This document shows positions 46,451 through 63,000 of a stretch of 64,000 nucleotides of DNA, piece after piece. The stretch spans positions 12,928,776 to 12,992,775 of the forward strand of contig CM057158.1 of the NCBI GenBank assembly GCA_029962745.1, given 5' to 3'. Below the pieces are notes generated by a model that did not search any database, was not told the DNA's origin, and worked only from the letters and a program-made list of their open reading frames with translations. Within the stretch, counting starts at the first letter, position 1; each line of letters opens with the position of its first letter. This DNA comes from Echinometra lucunter. Lineage: Eukaryota > Echinodermata > Echinoidea > Camarodonta > Echinometridae. The position numbers and the translations under genes are program-made.

Positions 46451-47719
46451 TATAACAATACAAAGTACATAATCATAATTATAAATAAAATGGTCAGGAA
46501 TACCCTCTAAAAAGCAAATGCTTGTTAAGCAGGGGTTCCTAAAAATGAGTAATTAACTCATAGTGAATTAACTCATAGTGAAGCCATTAAACAACATTAC
46601 CACTGGTGTAAATCCTATCTATGGTTTCATATAGCATTTCAAATAGAAATTTTACTATTATAACCATCATTTATGATAGATTTATCAAAAATTTCATCCA
46701 CTGATTGATTAAAATATTTCTTCTTTGAAAAGTGGGGGATATATTTGTACACACCATACCCCTCTAAAAAGTGGGATATTAATCCACATTCCCCATCCCC
46801 CACCCCCCCCCCCCCCCCGACTCGACCCCAAAAGTGGTAGGTATGTGCCGCGGGCGAGACAAAAAACGGGGGCTTTGGAACGGGCTTATTGTGAAAAGGA
46901 GGGTCTTCGGAACGGGCTTCGGAACTACAAATGTTTGTGAAAACGGGGGTCTTTGGAACGGTTTGCCTGTGTGTGAGTGCGTATGTATCCCTATGGAACG
47001 GGCATACGTGCATGCAGCTAGCCTAGCCTGGGAGACCTTTTGAGAACATTTACTTTTTCTTTTTTTTTGTGATCATAAAAAAATATCTCAGGGGAAGAGT
47101 CTGTTTAGTGGTAGGTGTGAGCACTGAGTCCTTCATACGTAAAAACAATTTCACAAAGTTGCTCATCTTACCTTGGCTTTAACATTTCTTATATCATTAA
47201 GAATGACGTATAATTTTATCAATTAGAGAAATTTATTAAATACACTTTAAGACCAATTTAGTTTGTACCTCTGTAGAAGTCTGGTTCATGCATGAACAGA
47301 TGACAGTTGGTACTTCACAAGTAACGAAACACCAAAATGTTATATAAGAGGAAGGGAGATACTAAAAAAAAAACTGACCAAAAAGGATGACATCAGGATT
47401 ATAGTAAGTTACATGTTGTCAAATACCATCGTCATAAAAGAACACAATTCTTGAATTTTGTTTCATTTCATGTGATATATTAAGTGCTTTAATTTCCCTA
47501 TTAGCTGTACATTCTAGAAGCACATTTTACAAGCAATTATGGGTTCATATCTGAAAACAAAATGCTGGAGAAAGAGACGGCCATGATAAAAATAAAGGTA
47601 CAGCCATCGTGTCACGGTTGTGCAAGTGTAACTGATGATGTTAGACATACGTCATTTCATGCCGTTTGTGGTCTGGTTTGTTCATGGTTGTCAGACGGCA
47701 TCCTGGTGGGGGCCTCCAC
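46451..47719. other. Non-coding
   Basis: No gene recognised. Short direct repeats of a GGGCTTYGGAACGGGCTT type occur around 46860-47000, downstream of a C run (46803-46818). A duplicated AATTAACTCATAGTGA lies near 46553-46580. Confidence 0.45.
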
Positions 47720-48245
47720 CTACCAATCCAAGGACGTTTCATTGGTCACTGAGCCATTCACACTGTCAAACCAAAGACATTTCATGGAGACAGACTTGTT
47801 GTTCTCAGTGCCAATCCATAGCTGTTTCATTACTTTGAGCCTTTCACACTGTCAGTTCAAAGATTTTTAAATGCATGGTTATTCATTGGATAGTGAGCTG
47901 TTAACATTCCTGGTTCAAAGATTCATTAAACAAAGTTGTTCAGGGTGCCATGTCAAAGATGGTTAATTGAATATTTAGCCATTCAGACTGAACAACCAAA
48001 ATCTTTCATTAGTCTTTGAGCCATTTACTCTGACAGTCTGATGATGTTTCAGTGGTTGTTAGCTGTGTTTTTCTTGCAATATAAAGACTTACTTCTTGTT
48101 GAGCTGTTCATATTGCCTATCCAAAGACCATATGACCATGCATTAACCTATTCACCCTGCCAATCCAAAGATTGAATTGGTCATTAAGCTATTGACACTG
48201 CTGTTACAAGATCTTCCTCTGGTCACTGAGCTGTTCACACTTGTT
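47720..48245 (+). repeat. Highly diverged minisatellite, ~45-bp unit
   Basis: About a dozen worn units resemble CCAATCCAAAGA-TTTCATTGGTCA-TGAGCCATTCACACTG. The AGCYRTTCACACTG and CCAAAGA words recur at irregular 38-60-base spacing. Units at the two ends are the best preserved. Confidence 0.65.
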
Positions 48246-48319
48246 ATGTATAGATAAAAATTCTGATTAATCCTTAAAGATAACTTTACATTTCTCATTA
48301 ATCAGTGGAGACATGTCCA

Positions 48320-48428
48320 GGGCTCATATTCATGAAACCTTACTAAGCTAGTTGTCAACTAATTACATAGGTCACAGTACACAGTTAGGTGACAACTAAG
48401 CCTATGAAGGTTTCATGGATATTGGCCC
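48320..48428. mobile_element. Short MITE
   Basis: Inverted ends GGGCTCATATTCATGAAACC and GGTTTCATGGATATTGGCCC, with an inner pair AGCTAGTTGTCAACTAA / TTAGGTGACAACTAAGC. Confidence 0.75.
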
Positions 48429-49365
48429 TGGTTAACACCTAACATGTTCAAAGAAGTGAGAATAGCAGATATACATATCCAGCTTCCAGCTTGTGATAAA
48501 GTTTGGTTATATGTTTTTACTAATTTAGGGAATTACTGAGCTCCTTTTTTAAAAGCAAGTTATTCCTTGCAAATATCCCTTGTAAAGTTCATTGTTCCAT
48601 TTATTAAAGCAAAATTGCATTTCAACCTGTTGTTACACTTCTGATTTCTCCATCAATTTCACAGTCTTTCTCTTTTCCTTACATAGCTCTTTGCTTCAGA
48701 CTTAACATTTTTAGCAAGGTTAGGTGTTTTTTTACTTTTTTTCTCTTCTTTTAAGTGTTTAGTACTTCAAAAAGGAATGAATTAATTTAGTGCTTTATGC
48801 GCTCAAAATGTAAGAAAGTGCTGGAATATAACTGAGTATATTTCTACGCTTTTGAAAAAAATTGTTTTTCTATATATGAGTTATTTTTAGATATCAGATC
48901 TCAAGGAAAGGAAGAAAAGCAAAAGTTTAACACCATTAATAGCCAACAGATCAAAATATTGTATGCAAATATCAAACTATATTTCAAATCTGATACCTTA
49001 TGTGAATGAGCATCTCTTGTTATATGCTTTAGGTTAGTGACTCTGCATAGCCTTTGAGGTGATATTCAAGTAATCTATCTTATATGCCATCTAGACCCTC
49101 GTTAAGGACTGGATGCTCTCCAGCTAGCCGCAACCTTTCATCGTGGACCCCATGAAAAAATGAAGATTAAGTGGAATAAAGCGTTCTTTGCCTGGGGTGT
49201 CTGACGACTGTGGTGCATACGTTGGCTGTAGTTGGATTAGAATGTTGATATGCGTTAAATAGGGTAGTTTTTACTGTCTGTCGTATGATAGGATGCTGTG
49301 TGATAATGAGGAAGGTAACTTGAGTAGGATGATTTTCCATCTGTTCTATGTAATTAGGAGGTTAA
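48429..49365. other. Non-coding
   Basis: AT-rich; no gene, RNA or repeat recognised. Confidence 0.4.
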
Positions 49366-49530
49366 GACGAACATATGAAAGATTTCTAACTTGTATTGAG
49401 TTTTTACTCATTTCATTCTCTGTCCAAATTTGATTTCTATTACATGTATATAAAAGACAAACATATGAAAGATTTCTGACTTTTATTGAGTTTTTACTCA
49501 TTTCATTTAAATTTCTATAACATACCTAAG
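49366..49530. repeat. Tandem duplication of a ~90-bp segment
   Basis: ACATATGAAAGATTTCT followed by ATTGAGTTTTTACTCATTTC occurs at 49370-49420 and again at about 49461-49508. Confidence 0.8.
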
Positions 49531-49598
49531 AAATACAGTATATGTATTGCGATTTTTTGCAATTTCCTTGTTTGTTTACTTGTTTATTGTCTAATTTT

Positions 49599-50488
49599 TG
49601 TCTCGCCTGCGTAGCGGAGCGAGACATAGGTATCACTACTTCCGGTGTCGGCGTAGGCGTCGTCGGCGTCGTCGTCAACAATTGTGTTGTACACCCAATA
49701 ACTTTCTATAGCTTTAAGGTGGGATCACCAAATTCATACCAGAGGTCCATCTCTTGAAGGCGCAGGTCAAGTTCGAATATGAGTCGAATTTGAATAAGGT
49801 CAAAGGTCAAAGGTCAATGAACTTTCCATGACTGGCACTGTGCTATATTGTACACACAATAACTTTTTATACCTTCGAGGTAGGATTGCCAAATTCATAC
49901 AAGAGGTCCATCTCTTGAAGGTGCAGGTCAAGTTCGAATGTGAGTTGAATTTGATTAAGGTCAAAGGTCAAAGGTCAATGAACTTTCCATGACTGGCACT
50001 GTGCTGTGTTGTACACACAATAACTTTCTATAGCTTCGAGGTGGGATCACCAAATTTATACCAGAGGTACATCTCTTGAAGGCACAGGTCAAGTTTGAGT
50101 ATGAGTTGAATTTGAATAAGGTCAGAGGTCAAAGGTCAATGAACTTTCCATGACTGGCACTGTGCTATGTTGTACACACAATAACTTTCTATACCTTCGA
50201 GGTAGGATTGCCAAATTCATATGAGAGGTCCATCTCTTGAAGGTGCAGGTCAAGTTCGAATGTGAGTTGAATTTGATTAAGGTCAAAGGTCAAAGGTCAA
50301 TGAACTTTTCATAACTGGCACTGTGCTATGTTGTACACCTAATAACTTTCTATAGCTTTGACGTGGAATCACCAAATTCATACCAGAGGTCCATCTCTTG
50401 AAGGTGCAGGTCAAGTTTGAATGTGAATTGAATTTGATTAAGGTTAAAGGTCAATGAACTTTCCATGACTGGCACTGTGCTATGATTT
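49599..50488 (+). repeat. 161-bp tandem array (five units) with palindromic leader
   Basis: Begins with the palindromic GTCTCGCCTGCGTAGCGGAG/CGAGAC (49600-49625) and a GTCGGCGTAGGCGTCGTC tract. Five units of 161 bp follow (ACACMYAATAACTTT at about 49691, 49852, 50013, 50174 and 50335). Each contains ACCAAATTCATACCAGAGGT, TTGAAGGYGCAGGTCAAGTT and AAGGTCAAAGGTCAAAGGTCA or a near variant. No matching right-hand leader is seen, so the element is probably 3'-truncated. Confidence 0.88.
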
Positions 50489-51243
50489 ACACCACTTTGT
50501 TCCTGTAATGACATGAACTTTATAATTTGATACTTTTTAACACTAACATTTTACTTCAGTTCAACAGAGTTCATTCTAGGGATAAAGTAGGCCTATACCA
50601 TTATTGCATATGTAAACTGTCAGAACCACAATTCACCCCCTAAACTGCTGACAGCCTCAGAAGTCATATAGCATAGTTTTGACATGCAGTCTCTTCATGA
50701 CTGCAATATGCAGGCGAAACAACGCTTGGCGTTTGCCTTGTTTTCTCTCTTTTCTAGTTTGACAATCTTGAGGCAATTCCTCTTGGGCAAAAACTTGGTA
50801 GGAATAAACACAGATCACTTAACTCATTTTAGTCTCTTCATGTTTTCAGTTTGGATTGCCACCTAGCATCAATGTAAACTGATTACCATTTCAGTTTGTT
50901 TCAATGCATTCAAATTTTCAACTACCAAGTGATACCTCATGTGATTCTTCATGATTTTATCTCCTGCTAGCATTAAATTGTTATAGCCTCTTTTTCTTAC
51001 ATGGAGGTTTCTCTATCTGCTCATTCTTAGCATCTGGATCAGAACTGTCACTAGAAGGAGACTCTGCTGTTGTGTGTTAGGAGTCATTCCCAAGCAGTGG
51101 GGTGTTATCTGAGGGTGAATGTGCAGGAATCCTGTTGTGTTGTAAATTTTAAAATCTTTCTGAAGCATTAATCATATTGACCTCTCCAATAATTCATTTT
51201 TAACATATAAGAATTTTGTTTGTGTTTATATCTTTCCTTACAG
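50489..51243. other. Non-coding, upstream of the junctophilin exon
   Basis: No gene. It ends in a pyrimidine-rich acceptor (TCTTTCCTTACAG, ending 51243), so it is most likely intron or promoter sequence of the junctophilin gene. Confidence 0.4.
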
Positions 51244-51298
51244 ACATGTTGAGTATACATCATTTCTCATCATGACTGGACCTCACAAACATCATTAA

Positions 51299-55207
<3,909 letters not shown>

Positions 55208-55235
<28 letters not shown>
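55208..55235. repeat. (TA)n microsatellite
   Basis: Uninterrupted TA dinucleotides in the junctophilin intron. Confidence 0.95.
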
Positions 55236-55238
<3 letters not shown>

Positions 55239-55938
55239 TTTTCCAATTAAATGAAATCCAGATACAGGAATGGCTATCAAATGAAATCTGTTCTTTGAAT
55301 AAAATTTCGAAGTAATATTAGCTGAAAAAGAAGTTTATATCTTAAATCTCACAAAGTGTTAATCAAATATTCAGAGTATTTTCAGTATAGTTAAGGATCA
55401 AGTCCCATTATATTAAATTTGTATCATTTTTTCTTTGGGGGGGGGGGGGGCATACCATTCCTAATTATAGGCTGATAGAAATCTGATTGTCAAATAGAAT
55501 TTGTTCATGGAACTATCATTTGCGAAAAGTAAGTAATATTTCTTTCAACCCTTGCAAATGTTTTTGATTAGGAACATAAAGTAACCTTTTCAGGAATGAA
55601 AATGTAGTAGTAAGATGCAACTTCCATTACTCCCTTCATTGGATTCTTTCTCTCTGGAGCTGTAAAGATCCTTTTACATTTTTTCTGCTTTGATCCATCG
55701 TAAATTAGCCGTATCTTTTCCCTAGTAGGGTGCTCCTATGTAATTTATAATCTTGCAGTTGATCATAGCATTTCACATTACAGATTGCACCTTATCCTTT
55801 TCCACTTTGGCCTTTTGATTGAACTGATATAGGTTTTTTATTCATATACCAATACAATACCTTATTGTGAAACTTGCTATGTTCACATCTACTGGTGATG
55901 AGCATATTGATAAAAATGACAATGATGATAATGATAGG
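55236..55938 (+). other. Junctophilin intron
   Basis: AT-rich with a G run at about 55437-55450; nothing else recognised. Confidence 0.45.
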
Positions 55939-55993
55939 TGGAGTAGTAGTGGTGGTGGTGGTGGTGGTGGTGGTGGTGGTGGTGGTGGTGGTG

Positions 55994-56061
<68 letters not shown>

Positions 56062-56145
56062 CATAGTAAGAGTATTAGCAGTAATGATTGTAATAGTAGT
56101 AGTAGTGGTGGTAGTAGTAATAGTAGTATAATACTACTACTATTA
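55939..56145. repeat. (GGT)n/(AGT)n microsatellite
   Basis: About 20 GGT units pass into about 20 AGT units, then degenerate. Long Gly/Ser, Val or Thr frames here come from the repeat. Just downstream, ACAGGGGCGGATCCAGGGG (~56150) looks like a transposon tip, but no matching end was found. Confidence 0.95.
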
Positions 56146-57498
56146 ATACAGGGGCGGATCCAGGGGAGGGGACGAATCGGCCGCGGCCTCCCTTTGGAAA
56201 CTGGAGACCTGAAAATGATAATGAAAATAAAAATAATAATGATAGTAATAATAAAATGATGACGATTATGAAAAAATAATGAAAATAAAAATGATGATAA
56301 AGATAATAATAAGAAATTATATTGATATGATAATAAGAATGATAATAAGAATGATAATGATGATGGAAATACTGTGTTCATGGGATGTTTTATACAAAAA
56401 TTAAAATAAATTCTGTGGTGATTAACCAAATGCTCCATTTTTTGTTAATACATTTTAAACCATGGGGCCATCTGCAAATGATGAGAAAATGTAGTAAATT
56501 TCACTTTAGTCTGCTTTAGTTTGCTAGGTGTAATATTTTTCTTCCAATCTCAACTGTGTCCAGGTATTATTTGGATCTCAAGTACTAATAATAGCTCTAC
56601 TTGTACTTGTCAGTACAGTGTGTGACCAACTAGATGAAAAAGGGCAAAGCGACTTGTGGACATGTCTCCTATATAGGCTGTGACAATCTTACTTAGAGCT
56701 GAATAGCCAGAGGTCAATGGTTTCTATGGGTGGGGTCAACTTGTGATTGACAGGCAGAACAGCTGGTCAAACAAAAATTGTACCTTACAAAGCTCTACTA
56801 TGTATCACACTCACTGAGTCTCCATGCAGCGTGTTACAAGATGGCCGACCTGTTCCTATCTCAAATCTGTTCAAGGCAATTAAAGCTAGATCATTGGAAG
56901 TAGGCTAGACTGAATGCATATTTAATTGAGCATCCAGATACTTTAAAGCAGCTGTCAGTTGTTCATAATTGATTTCAGTCTGTAAATGATCCAACTAATT
57001 GATCCTGTACTTCATTCCCCTATCACTTATATTTGAAGGAGACTACAAAATTTTGGATTCCTGAATAAATAGCGATTGTAAATGACTAAAAGCAAAATGT
57101 AAATCATCATTCAGTTAAAAAACCTATGCACTCCATATAAATCAGTGTTTTGAAATATTTTATATCAGACACAAAATGTGAAGTGATCAATAGGATCATT
57201 TCTGCCTTGTTGTTTCAGATATGATTTATTAATACTGTCCAGTATCATACAGCACGTGTAAACAATGAAACCAATAGGTGCATTCTTATTGCCATACGTT
57301 ACCCCTTTCATTGGGGGTACTTTTGTTTCAAGTGGCAGTGCTATTTAGGTCATCAGTATGGACATTTGAATGGACATAAGTGGGGCATGAGTAGATATGG
57401 TCTTTGGAGGGGGGAGGGTAGGGCGGGGGGGGGGGGGGGGGCTGATATGCTGTAGTCATCTAATCACCCCATGACTTATGTGATTAAATATAATATCT
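56146..57498 (+). other. Junctophilin intron
   Basis: Purine-rich GAT/AAT/AAAATAA low complexity at about 56210-56370 and a G run near 57422-57440. No exon recognised. Confidence 0.45.
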
Positions 57499-57656
57499 GG
57501 GTGCCGTTGCATAAAACTTGCTATTGTAGTAACTTTGCCATCAACGGTAACTTTCATGGAATACTGGATTTTGATTGGCTGTTGAGCAACGTTATCATGG
57601 TATTTACCATTGATGGCAAAGTTACTACAATAGCAAGTTTTTATGCAAAGGCACTC
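57499..57656. mobile_element. Hairpin MITE, GTTGCAT family copy 3
   Basis: Inverted ends GGGTGCCGTTGCATAAAACT and TTTTTATGCAAAGGCACTC. A long near-perfect stem pairs CTTGCTATTGTAGTAACTTT with AAAGTTACTACAATAGCAAG. The centre has TTGATTGGCTGTTGAGCAAC, the reverse of the motif in copies 1 and 2. Confidence 0.85.
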
Positions 57657-60600
57657 AGGGTTGCTTTTTCCTGTATTTTACCTAGCTAGTAGTTATCATT
57701 TGTCCATTTTTAGTTAAAGAAGTAAGGATATTTTATGATAAACCATCCATGCATAATATCTTTTGCTTATTTTGACACCATGATGCATGCAATTCCCTAT
57801 AATTCACTTGAATATGCATTTCTCTTTCAATCTGTATGTCATGATGTCTCAGAGAGAGAGAGACAAAGTATTGAACTATCAGCTGCTTTTTTGTCTGGGA
57901 CACCAGATGTAATGTCGTTTGGTTTTACGCAGCCAAAATTGTGAAACTGCTTAGACAGTGATATGCAACAGAAATTTATGCCTATAGATGTATTGTCTTC
58001 ACAGTGCATTATTTTGTAGTCTGAACAACTGCTTTTTCAGTTGTTGTTGTTGTTGTTGGGATTTTTTATGTCCATAATCCAGTACAATAACAGTAAGGAT
58101 ATAGGAATATAAGCAGTGATTTATCATCATGTGATTAACCTTTGGACAATTGAAAATCTAGAGATGAGGAAACGATGAGGAGCAAGTCCTCTGTTGCTTT
58201 ATACGGTTTCAAATGGCATCCATCTTCCCCTAACCATCCGCTTCTGTGGTGTCTGATGTACGTGTGTGTGTGTGTTTGTGATTATTGAATCTGGTCTGTT
58301 TGTTTTCAACTGAGTGCTGGCCTGATTCTGCTATTGTCAAAGTAAATATTTAGTCAACAGTGCAACTTGACATGAGTCTGTGCGACGAAAATTCATTGCA
58401 AACTGAGCGGTCCAAATACATTTTTGAACTTGTGTACTGTGTCTGTAAAATTGCCATTTGTTGATGAGTAAAAGTGTATGATATTGATACCTTTGTGTCT
58501 TTTCTGATTTATAAATCACATCACCAAAATGTGACTTTGAAAAGAAGAAAGCCATTTGTTCTAAACTATGTTGTTATACATGTATTTAGTGTAATTTGAT
58601 GTATTTGTAGGTCATGTGTTATGGACAATAATTGTTTTTCACTCTGCCTATTCTATTCTTGTTCTCCTCATCCCCTCTCTCCCCTTCCCTCCCCCTCCCC
58701 TCTAATGCTCTGTTTCTGTTAACTATATTTATTTCCTTTCTCTCTTTGTATCTGCCCTTTACTGATGTTTTTTCTAACACTTTGTCTCTCGTAGTTCTAC
58801 TCGATCAGAGTTCCACAAGCATTACCAATTTTAATTCTAAATTAGATGACTACTTCCTTATAAGTTATCTTTATTTTCATTGGTCATTATTACTTGAGCT
58901 CAGAAAAGAAAAAGATAATTTGCAAGATTCAGTGATATTTAGACCATTTGTCACTAAGGAAGATTCATGATTAATCACCTTCCTCAAGACGAATTTTGTA
59001 ATTCATGTATTTCTTTCAAATTATTATTGAATTACCATGTTTTTTAAAATTCATTCACATGTACCTGTTTGCATTTCAGAAAAGAAACCTTTAATGGTTA
59101 CCATCATAAATTGCTGTTCAGTCAAAATTAATTGAGTTAAGTAAACTATAGCAAAGATTCTTCAGAGAGAAGTCACAAAAGATTGATTGTACAGGGATGT
59201 TATTGAAGTTGGGTAAAAAATGTCAATTTCTATGGGGCAAACTCATGCTATCATGATAAAAAGTTACTTTGCATCTCTGCTCTTTCATGAATAATTGCAT
59301 TTAATACACATACTGTAATCTCGATAAAGGCATAAAAAGCTTTGCAGACACCATACATCACCTATCCCTGACATTTCCATGCCCTTTTCACTCTTTGCTG
59401 AAACCCCTGTGCGTATTTGCGTCTGGCTATTATGTAGGATCTTAGCCAGATATCAAGTTACCGACCAGGCCTAATGCATGTGTTTGCTTTACATTGTGAA
59501 ACTTCAGTTCATATTCCAGTACATTGTGAAAGTCAATTCATATTTCAGTGCTCATGGAAGAGTCACACTTTCTCATGTACATTAAACATAATTATGCCCC
59601 CGGCCCCCCTCCCTCATTTGCAATTTTCCTCTTATTCCATATCAGTGCAGAGTATAATGGGTAGTGGTGTGAAATTTGGTTTTGAGAATAATCTTGCTTT
59701 CTCAGCAGTGGTGACGAGGTGGTAGCGTGATTAAGCAATTTCCTTTTCCTTTCAGATATCTCAGCGATTGAGTTACAGTGTGTAGTTTATTCCTAACATT
59801 TCATCCCAAATCATTCTAAGTTATGCTTTGTCTATGAAAATAATCTTCGTTAAGATTCATATTGATCATAATGTATTATCCAAATACGATTTTATTGAAT
59901 TTTAGGACATAAATTTGTATGGTGCAAAAACCATTTCACTTCTGAGATCTTTTCAACTATAAACCTGTAAAACAAAATTGTAGAACTACTGAAAGTTATG
60001 ATGCATTTTCTATCTGATTTGGTTGATATCTTCCAAAAGACCTTTTCAAAAGACCTTTAAAAGAACACAATACTTTAAAAAGAAATATGTAGTGAGATAG
60101 AAACAATTTACTATTACCTGAAGGAATATAATTGAATTGGAATAAATGGAACTTCACTCAGATTTGCAATCAAATAGTTTCCATGAATCCTTGTTTTTCA
60201 TCCTCTAAGAATCTTCATGTCTTTGAAAACTACCAGAGTTATTATATTTCACTTATTGGCATTGTAGACTAGAACAAAAATATGTTTTTATGCGTAATAG
60301 ATTTGTAGCCAATCATTGTTCAATAGTAAGTCTCAAATTTTTCATCACTTTTTTGGAGCAAAATGAGAAAGTATGATAGTCACATTAAATATTTATTTCA
60401 CTTGAACATTGTAATTGTTTGATAACTCATCACTTTTTATTTGAGACTTAGACATGCATTGGCTTATAATGTATTAAATTTGTTTAAACATCTTTTTGTT
60501 TTATGATGATCATGACATAGACATGGAGTACCTTGAATCATTATTTCACACCTCTCTTTGAATATCCTGTGTGTAACATAAGAATTTGGTAGTGTGAATA

Positions 60601-61314
60601 TCATTAATACTGGATATTTGAGAGAACCCACAATGCAAAGTCTCGGGTGCGGACAATGCCCTAGTTGCCATGGAGATCTGTTTTTACGTCAGGCTCAAAA
60701 TTATCCTAGAAATTTTGCTTTGTGCCTCAAAATCAAATTCAGAATTTATGAAGACAAAAAGGAAAGGAAGCAGCATTATTTGGGAAATAGTTTGATAAAT
60801 AGATCAGTGTAGAATGAATTTGCTTACTTCTCAGACAATTGTACTTTCACATAATTGTTGTTTATATGTTGTGCAGATATCTTTAATATCCCTTGAAACC
60901 TTGGGAATTAGAGGCCCTACAAGTACAGCAAAATTTAGAATGTAATTTATGCTCATGCCTATATTCTAATAGCATTGTGCTATTAATATTCCTATGAATA
61001 ATCCGTCATGGCAGGCTACTAATTTTAAATTCCTTCCAAGGTTTCTATATTAGCTTAGCTAACTATGTTTTTATTTATAGTCAGCCATCTGTGTGTTGAT
61101 CGAGAGTGATGGTCGCTTGCTTTATTTTTCTTATAGCCTCCAGCAATTGTCGAATCTTATTACTATGTGAAAAAATGATGAATAACAGTGGGTTCATGTG
61201 TAATAACACAATGCCATTCGACATACACAATGGATAGATGTAATCAAATGTAGAACGAACTCTCCCTCTCTCTCTCTCTCTCTCCCTCTATCATTGTCTC
61301 TCTTTAGCCTCTAT
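57657..61314 (+). other. Junctophilin intron
   Basis: No exon recognised in any frame. It holds a (TTG)n tract near 58041, a GT run near 58262, a CT-rich stretch near 58670-58700 and a (CT)n run near 61262-61285. Confidence 0.45.
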
Positions 61315-62024
61315 AGGGGCATTCACACACAAGGTAAAAAGTGAGATTCAAAATCGATTTTCTAGTCGCGATTAGAAAATCGATTTTTTTTTGTGTGTGA
61401 ATAGAATAATCTCACTAATGATTGCGATTCTAATCGCGATTCAACTCGCAGTAAGAAGTGCGATTTTTCAGAATAATCGCAATTATTTGCCGAGCGTTGT
61501 GTGTGTGAACGGAATCGCGATTAGAAAATCGGTTTTATCTATCCCATCATTCTTGCGCGTGTGCGATCGATGCGCTGTGCATGCAGTATACAGTGTATGC
61601 AGTGTGTGTGTTACGTTACGGGGTGCATGCACTGTGTAGCATGGACGCACTGCACGCTATCTAGGCGCCGTTGATCCCATGTAGTAAACAAATGTTTTGT
61701 ATGATAGTACATAATCATTTATTATTCAATTAATGAGTTTGTTGCTGTACTTTCTGTAGCCCTTTTACTGTCGATGTGTATTTTCCCCCGTCCAGATCAT
61801 GTATAACAGCAGTTAAGCGGAGAAGTTTGTGGGCTCTCCTGCCTGTTTCTGTTGCTTCTTCGTGTGTGTGAATGTGGAAAAAATATCAAAATTCTAATCG
61901 CAATTCAAATCGCGATCCGAATCTCGCTTTTTCCCCGTGTGTGAACGGTGGCTATAAGATCGAAATTTGAATCGCGATTTGAATCGCGATTCAAATTTCG
62001 ATTCCTTTTGTGTGTGAACATGCC
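61315..62024. mobile_element. Non-autonomous element with ATTCACACACAAGG ends and AATCGCGATT words
   Basis: Left end AGGGGCATTCACACACAAGG; the right end is the inverted form CCTTTTGTGTGTGAACATGCC. The interior is rich in AATCGCGATT-type palindromes and repeats GTGTGTGAA several times. No coding sequence. Flanking TA is possible but not decisive. Confidence 0.65.
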
Positions 62025-62109
62025 TAATATTGCTGTAGCTAATGTATTCAAGCTTCAGTCGTTTTTGTTTTTACTATTTCTACTCCCTGTTTTTTGCCAT
62101 TTTTCTGTT

Positions 62110-62142
<33 letters not shown>
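62110..62142. repeat. (CT)n microsatellite
   Basis: Uninterrupted CT run in the junctophilin intron. Confidence 0.9.
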
Positions 62143-62224
62143 CTTTCATTACTCTGTTTTTCATATTTTTGTCTTTTAATACTTACTTTTATTGTATTGT
62201 ATTGTATATAAATGTCATTGAATG

Positions 62225-63000
62225 TAAACACACAGTTTCAGTTACAATCTACATGTATTAAGGAAACAATTATTGAAACCTTTGCGTTGATCTTTAAATT
62301 CAATGAACATTTTGTCCAGATAATTTATTTGGAATGTGTAGACTCACAATTCTAACAAATTCTGTATAAATCAAGAAAGCTGTTATTGAGCATTTTTCAT
62401 TGGTCCGTAATGATCAGTTCGGATTGATAAATTAAATTTTGTACAGTGCCTGTTTCACATTTAAGTTTATTTTATTTGGAATATATAGACATACAACTCT
62501 AACATATTCTGTATCAAGGAGGCAATTGTTAGTCTTTTAGTTGGTCTTTAATGAACAGTTTGCAGTGATAAATAACACTTGATGCAGTCTCTATTCAGAG
62601 CTACTTCAGAATCTTTCATTTTTAACATGGACACACAGTTCTAATGGATTCTTAATGTATTATGGAAATGAAAAATATCTTTTCATTTGTCTGTAATGTA
62701 AGTTCAACTGGATATATTGCTCTTTATACAGTGCCTGTTTCTTCATTTTTTGGAAAATAAAGACACAATTCTAATGAGATCTGTACACATCAAGGATACA
62801 ATTGTTGAGTACCTTTTCATCGATCTGAAATGAACTGTTCAACTAGACAAATTAGACTTGATGCAACACCTTCTTCTCAATCCGGTATATTTTATTCGGA
62901 CTATGGACACACAATTCTGATGGATTCTGAATACATTGTTCTTTAATGAACAGCTCACCTAGATAGATTGCACTTCTTGGAATACCTGTTTCACTCCTCG
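62225..63000 (+). repeat. Worn tandem repeat, ~145-bp unit, about five to six copies
   Basis: Unit landmarks recur in order: GGACACACAATTCTAATGG, ATCAAGGA-CAATTGTTGAG, TTCATTGGTCTTTAATGAAC, and TACAGTGCCTGTTTC with TATTTTATTTGGA. Unit starts are near 62229, 62341, 62487, 62628, 62759 and 62905. Copies differ by many substitutions and short deletions. Confidence 0.75.

Noticed and set aside
49599..50488. CRISPR-like direct repeats
   Set aside because: Units are contiguous without unique spacers, and the DNA is eukaryotic.
55792..56259. Poly-Thr, poly-Gly/Ser and poly-Val frames
   Set aside because: Translation of a GGT/AGT microsatellite.
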